This document shows, in pieces, positions 60,040 through 64,000 of a stretch of 64,000 nt of DNA. Both the position numbers and the translations under genes were made by a program. The notes under the pieces were generated by a model that saw only the letters and a list, made by a program, of their open reading frames with translations, did no database searches and was not told the origin of the DNA. The DNA lies in the NCBI RefSeq assembly GCF_025421775.1, contig NZ_JAOEFX010000006.1:283621-347620 (forward strand). Direction: 5' to 3'. This DNA comes from Paenarthrobacter aurescens (GTDB lineage Bacteria > Actinomycetota > Actinomycetes > Actinomycetales > Micrococcaceae). Numbering within the stretch: position 1 is the stretch's first letter; each line of letters starts with the position of its first letter.

Positions 60040-61245
60040 TTGACCACTGTCTACGACGTCACCACCTGGAGCGTGCCAGGGAACCCCGCCGCCACCCCGT
60101 ACAACGACATCGGGCTCATCATGAACAGCATCATCGCTGACATTAAGAGCCAGCAGACCAACCAAGCATCAAAACCCGGCGCAGTGATCTACATTCCGCC
60201 GGGAGACTACTCGCTCAAGACCCGTGTCAACGTGGACATCAGTTTCCTGACGATCCGCGGATCAGGACACGGCTTTACGTCCCTGAGCATCCGGTACAAC
60301 GCCGGCAATACCTCCGGGTGGCATGAGATCAACCCGGGTGGCAGCCGGGTCCGGGTGGAAAATACGGACGGGAACAGCGACGCCTTCCGCGTCTACCGCA
60401 CCGGCGATCCGCGGCTGAGCTCCGTCGTGTTCCAGAACTTCTGCCTGGACGGTGTCTCCTTCGGCTCCAACGAAAACGACTACACCAACGGCAAGACAGG
60501 CATCCGCTTCGACTCTGCCAACGATTCCTGCAGGGTTGAAGGCATGGGCATGGTGTACCTCGAACACGGCCTGGTGGTGCGCGACACTGATGCCCTTAGC
60601 GTCAGCGGCAACTTCCTGGCTGAATGCGGATCGTGCATAGAGCTGACGGGATCAGGCCAGGCCTCCAAGGTCACAGACAACCTCATCGGCGCAGGATTCG
60701 TGGGTTTCTCCATCTTCGCCGAGGGCCATTGGGGCCTTCTGGTGACAGGGAACAACGTGTTCCCCCGCGGAAAGAGCAGCGTGCACTTCAAGGACTGCGG
60801 CCGATCCTCCATTACGTCCAACCGTTTCCACGCTTTCTATGCCGGCATGGTGAATTTCGAGGGAAACTGCACGGAGAATCTGGTGGGAGCCAACCACTTC
60901 CTCCGCCAGATGGAACCGTTCGATCCACTCAAGCCGTACAACAACGGCCTGGACGATCTTTATGGACTGGTGCACATCGCCGGCAGCAACAACACCGTCA
61001 CGGGAAACCACTTCAGCTACAACGTCCCATCCGGTTCCGTGGTGCCGGCAGGGCAGACGCCCACCATCGTCCTGGTGGCGTCCGGAAACAACAATTTCAT
61101 CGCCACCAACAACACGGTTTCGGCCATTCCCGTTCACACGGTGGTCTTGGATGCTTCAACCTCCGGGTCCAAAGTGCTGGACAGCGGCGACAGCAACCAA
61201 GTGGTGCGGTACGCGTCCAGCTACTCCTTCAGGCCCACGCCATAG
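60040..61245 (+). CDS. GH91 inulin fructotransferase
   Basis: 401 residues from TTG 60040, with GAGGAG upstream and an in-frame stop at 60025. GH91 beta-helix protein (YDVTTWSV, GAVIYIPPGDYSLKT, GSGHGFTSLSIRY, GWHEINPGGSRVRVENTDGN). Asp 184 and Glu 195 (DTDALSVSGNFLAECGSCIE) match the catalytic pair. By family it cuts terminal difructose units from inulin, forming a difructose anhydride (III or I; the sequence does not tell me which). Known enzymes are secreted; here the Tat signal sits in the small separate ORF just upstream. It is followed by the secreted GH32 gene. Confidence 0.88.
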   Translation: MTTVYDVTTWSVPGNPAATPYNDIGLIMNSIIADIKSQQTNQASKPGAVIYIPPGDYSLKTRVNVDISFLTIRGSGHGFTSLSIRYNAGNTSGWHEINPGGSRVRVENTDGNSDAFRVYRTGDPRLSSVVFQNFCLDGVSFGSNENDYTNGKTGIRFDSANDSCRVEGMGMVYLEHGLVVRDTDALSVSGNFLAECGSCIELTGSGQASKVTDNLIGAGFVGFSIFAEGHWGLLVTGNNVFPRGKSSVHFKDCGRSSITSNRFHAFYAGMVNFEGNCTENLVGANHFLRQMEPFDPLKPYNNGLDDLYGLVHIAGSNNTVTGNHFSYNVPSGSVVPAGQTPTIVLVASGNNNFIATNNTVSAIPVHTVVLDASTSGSKVLDSGDSNQVVRYASSYSFRPTP

Positions 61246-61279
61246 CGGCCGGCAAGCACTCGTGAAAGGTCGGTCAAAG

Positions 61280-63871
61280 ATGACCAGACGTACCAAGGCC
61301 TGGCTGTCGATCGGGACAGCCGTGGCACTCACCGCAGCCTCTTTCGCAGTGACTACCAGCGCTGCCCGGGCCACCGACCCCGATCCGGCCACGCAGCAAT
61401 ACCGGCCCGCGCTTCATTACACGCCGGAGGCCAACTGGATGAATGACCCCAATGGGCTGGTCTACCACAACGGCAAATACCACATGTACTACCAGTACAA
61501 CCCCAACGGAACGCGGTGGGGAGACATGAGCTGGGGGCATGCCTCCTCAACGGACCTGATCCACTGGGAGGAGCAACCCCTCGCGATTCCGCGGGGACTC
61601 AACGCAAACGGCCAGGTGATCGAAGAAATCTTCTCAGGATCCGTGGTGGTGGACACCCACAACAGCAGCGGATTCGGGACCCTGCAGAACCCGCCCTTGG
61701 TTGCCGTGTACACGAGCAACTACACGGGGGCCCACCCGCTCTACCCGGGTAAACAGGCGCAATCCCTGGCGTTCAGCCTCGACGAAGGTCAAAGCTGGAC
61801 CAAGTACGGCGGAAACCCTGTCCTCAGCCGGAACACCCCAAGCTTCCGCGACCCCAAGGTCTTCTGGTATGACAATCCATCCGGAGCCGACTATTGGGTG
61901 ATGGCCGCGGTGGAGGCGGACGAGCACAGGGTTCTCTTCTACAAGAGCAGCGACCTTAAGCAGTGGGAATACCTGGACGACTTCGGCCCGGCGAATGCTG
62001 TCGGCGGGCAGTGGGAGTGTCCTGACCTGTTCCCGCTGGCAGTCGACGGGAACCCCAATAACGTCAAGTGGGTCCTGGCTGTGAACATCAACCCGGGGGC
62101 CGTGGGTGGCGGCAGCGGCGGACAATACTTTGTGGGGGACTTCAACGGAACAACCTTCACCGCGGAAAACATCGACCCCGCCGACCAGCTTCCACCCGGC
62201 AACGTCGTGGCCGGCTTCAACGGCGGCAACTACGGCGGGTGGAACGTGCAGAACGATCCTTCCAACGGTTCCGGCCCATGGGGGAGTGCCCCGGCGTCGG
62301 GAACCATCCCCGGACAGCAGCAAGTAACGGGTCACATCGGCACGGGACTGGTGAACGGCTTCCACGGTGGCGACACTCCGGTTGGCACCATGGAGTCCGC
62401 GCCGTTCACCGTGGACAAGGACTACCTCAATTTCCTCGTCGGGGGCGGAAAACATGCCCTGCAGCCCGGACAGCAGTCGGGAAACCAGGCTCCGCCGGGT
62501 TACCTGCTTTTTGATGGGTTCGACTACCCGGGAACGCTCTCCCAAGCCGGCTGGCAACTCAGCGGCGACTTTCAGGCGGAACTGAACCCATCGACGTCGG
62601 GCGGTGAATTCGCCAACGGGAAAAGGATCAATACCTTCGAAGGCGGCCCCAACCAAGACAACAACGTCGGCACCATCACGTCCCCTGAGTTCTACCTGAC
62701 CAACACCAACATTGCTTTCCTCCTGGGCGGTGGGGAACGAACCGACGGGCAACTCCAGGTGGAACTGCTGGTGGGCGGCGTGCCGGTCCGCACCACGACG
62801 GGAACCAATTCGGGCGACTTGAACTGGAAGAACTGGGACGTTTCCCCTTGGTACGGGCAGATCGCACGCATCAGAATCGTGGATAACGCAACGGGTCCGT
62901 GGGGGCACCTGACCCTGGACAACATGGTCCTCGGTTCGGAGCCGGCCAAGGTCCGCAGCAGCGAAACCACCGTGAACCTGGTGGTCAACGGCCAGACGGT
63001 GCGGAGCGCAACCGGCGCCAACTCCGAACACCTGGCCTGGAACGCCTGGGACGTCAGCGCCTATAAGGGCAGCCAGGCCACCATCAGGATCGTCGACAAC
63101 AACCGCGGAGGATGGGGGCACATCCTTGCCGATGAGTTCGTCTCCTCGGACGCATCCCACCTGGAACAGCACGATTGGCTGGATTGGGGCAGGGACTACT
63201 ACGCCACGGTGTCGTTCAACAATGCGCCCGACGGCAAACGCATCATGCTGGGCTGGATGAACAACTGGGACTATGGCCAGGACACCCCCACCTCCACCTG
63301 GCGCGGAAGCATGGCCCTGCCGCGGGAGGTGGTTCTCACCCAGACTCCTGCCGGACCAAGACTGCGGCAGCAGGTGGTGTCACAGGCGGACGCGTTGAAG
63401 AACACGGCCGCGAGCTACACGGCATCCGCGCAGGACCTCCAACCGGGAACCACAGCAGTTCCGATCACGGGCGATGTGGTTCAGATTGATGCTGAGTTCT
63501 CCCCGGGCAGCGCGTCCGCGTTCGGACTCAAAGTGCTCGGAAACGCCAACGAATCGACAAGGATCGGTTACGCAACGGCCACTCAGCGGCTCTCCATCGA
63601 CCGGACCAACTCAGGCAACGAAGGCTTCCATTCCGCCTTCAGTTCAGTCGAGGACGCGAAGGTGGAGTTGATCAATGGCAGGCTCCATCTCCGGGTCTAC
63701 GTCGACCGGGCATCCGTGGAGGTCTTTGCGCAGGATGGCCTGACGACCCTCACGGACCAGGTCTTCCCCGGTGCTGGCGCGGAGACCATATCGATCTTCG
63801 CCGAAGGAGGCACTGCCCGGCTGGAAAGCATGACCGTGACGCCGCTCAACCCGGCTATGTGGGGCGGCTGA
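61280..63871 (+). CDS. secreted GH32 fructanase (levanase/inulinase type) with nested insert domains
   Basis: 863 residues from ATG 61280. Signal peptide (about 1-31, AVALTAASFAVTTSAARA). GH32 propeller with nucleophile Asp 56 in WMNDPNG, FRDPKVF and acid/base Glu in WECPDLF. At about residue 295 the propeller is interrupted by ~335 residues of beta-sandwich modules and resumes at WLDWGRDYYATVSF (about 633). The intracellular paralog runs straight through this point. The insert has repeated elements (NFLVGGGKH and AFLLGGGER; RIRIVDNATGPWGHL and TIRIVDNNRGGWGHI). A C-terminal beta-sandwich ends the protein. It should release fructose or oligofructose from inulin or levan outside the cell. Confidence 0.92.
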   Translation: MTRRTKAWLSIGTAVALTAASFAVTTSAARATDPDPATQQYRPALHYTPEANWMNDPNGLVYHNGKYHMYYQYNPNGTRWGDMSWGHASSTDLIHWEEQPLAIPRGLNANGQVIEEIFSGSVVVDTHNSSGFGTLQNPPLVAVYTSNYTGAHPLYPGKQAQSLAFSLDEGQSWTKYGGNPVLSRNTPSFRDPKVFWYDNPSGADYWVMAAVEADEHRVLFYKSSDLKQWEYLDDFGPANAVGGQWECPDLFPLAVDGNPNNVKWVLAVNINPGAVGGGSGGQYFVGDFNGTTFTAENIDPADQLPPGNVVAGFNGGNYGGWNVQNDPSNGSGPWGSAPASGTIPGQQQVTGHIGTGLVNGFHGGDTPVGTMESAPFTVDKDYLNFLVGGGKHALQPGQQSGNQAPPGYLLFDGFDYPGTLSQAGWQLSGDFQAELNPSTSGGEFANGKRINTFEGGPNQDNNVGTITSPEFYLTNTNIAFLLGGGERTDGQLQVELLVGGVPVRTTTGTNSGDLNWKNWDVSPWYGQIARIRIVDNATGPWGHLTLDNMVLGSEPAKVRSSETTVNLVVNGQTVRSATGANSEHLAWNAWDVSAYKGSQATIRIVDNNRGGWGHILADEFVSSDASHLEQHDWLDWGRDYYATVSFNNAPDGKRIMLGWMNNWDYGQDTPTSTWRGSMALPREVVLTQTPAGPRLRQQVVSQADALKNTAASYTASAQDLQPGTTAVPITGDVVQIDAEFSPGSASAFGLKVLGNANESTRIGYATATQRLSIDRTNSGNEGFHSAFSSVEDAKVELINGRLHLRVYVDRASVEVFAQDGLTTLTDQVFPGAGAETISIFAEGGTARLESMTVTPLNPAMWGG

Positions 63872-64000
63872 CCCGCCTTGCAGCGCACGACGGGGGGGGG
63901 GGGCCGCAGGGGGGGGCCCCCCCGCGGGGGGCTGGTGTAATGTCACCGGGGTACGCCCCCCCCGGGCGGGGGCCGCCCCCAAACACGCGCCCGGGGGGCG
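63872..64000. other. homopolymer-rich end, probably low-quality sequence
   Basis: From about 63890 on the sequence is dominated by long runs of G and C with no open frame of interest. The character differs abruptly from the rest of the window and is typical of an unreliable contig end. Confidence 0.75.

Noticed and set aside
1..64000. CRISPR arrays, insertion sequences, prophage or integrase genes
   Set aside because: No regularly spaced repeats, transposase or integrase motifs, or flanking duplications were seen by eye anywhere in the window.

Overview
The window is high-GC actinobacterial chromosome. Gene content and protein style point to the Arthrobacter/Paenarthrobacter group: SRP RNA–dnaX–recR, a corynebacterial-type aspartate kinase with a likely internal start, fused PutA, DUF4193 and stealth proteins, many LacI regulators, and inulin fructotransferase-family enzymes. 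This assignment is inferred from content, not from a marker search. I saw no insertion sequence, prophage, integrase or CRISPR array. The last ~100 bases are homopolymer-rich and look like a poor-quality contig end.

Layout. 1-4.4 kb: a cut-off hydrolase, two subtilisin-inhibitor-like proteins flanking a glycosylase-like gene, an OhrR-type regulator divergent from two small related proteins, a LapA-like membrane protein and a DUF4193 protein. 4.5-9.1 kb: a GH3 beta-glucosidase and MFS transporter operon with a divergent TetR regulator. 9.1-17.4 kb: housekeeping block (lysC, DUF427, membrane protein, RibD-like reductase, recR, dnaX, SRP RNA, NIF3-like protein), then tRNA-Ser(GGA). 17.9-25.5 kb: LysR/putA pair, an MpaB-like oxygenase, and a DHA2 exporter with a divergent MarR regulator. 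25.6-31.4 kb: secreted M23 peptidase, glutathione peroxidase, phosphoesterase, stealth phosphotransferase and HAD hydrolase. 31.5-35.3 kb: a DUF1023-type alpha/beta hydrolase broken by a frameshift, followed by three tandem related lipoproteins. 35.3-38.3 kb: an HTH remnant, a conserved small protein with a LytR_C protein, and TetR and LacI regulators. 38.4-40.3 kb: a Gfo/Idh oxidoreductase and TIM-barrel isomerase pair. 40.5-46.5 kb: an arabinoside locus (LacI regulator, ABC importer, GH51 arabinofuranosidase). 46.6-51.2 kb: DsbA-like protein, glycosyltransferase, glycogen-debranching-type enzyme and an acetyltransferase.

51.2-63.9 kb is the most striking part: an inulin/fructan island. Leftward from a shared control region run a sugar-binding lipoprotein, two permeases, a GH91 protein without signal peptide, a LacI regulator, a PfkB sugar kinase and a GH32 enzyme without signal peptide. 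Rightward run a short Tat-signal ORF, a second GH91 protein and a large secreted GH32 fructanase. Read together they suggest: inulin is converted outside the cell to difructose anhydride and short fructans, these are imported, the anhydride is opened in the cytoplasm by the second GH91 enzyme, then GH32 and the kinase finish the job. Two LacI-type operators lie in the divergent promoter.

Other points worth following are the hydrolase plus lipoprotein array (toxin/immunity-like layout), an SSI-like protein rebuilt for the cytoplasm, a stealth gene without a usable start codon, and several strong DNA palindromes.
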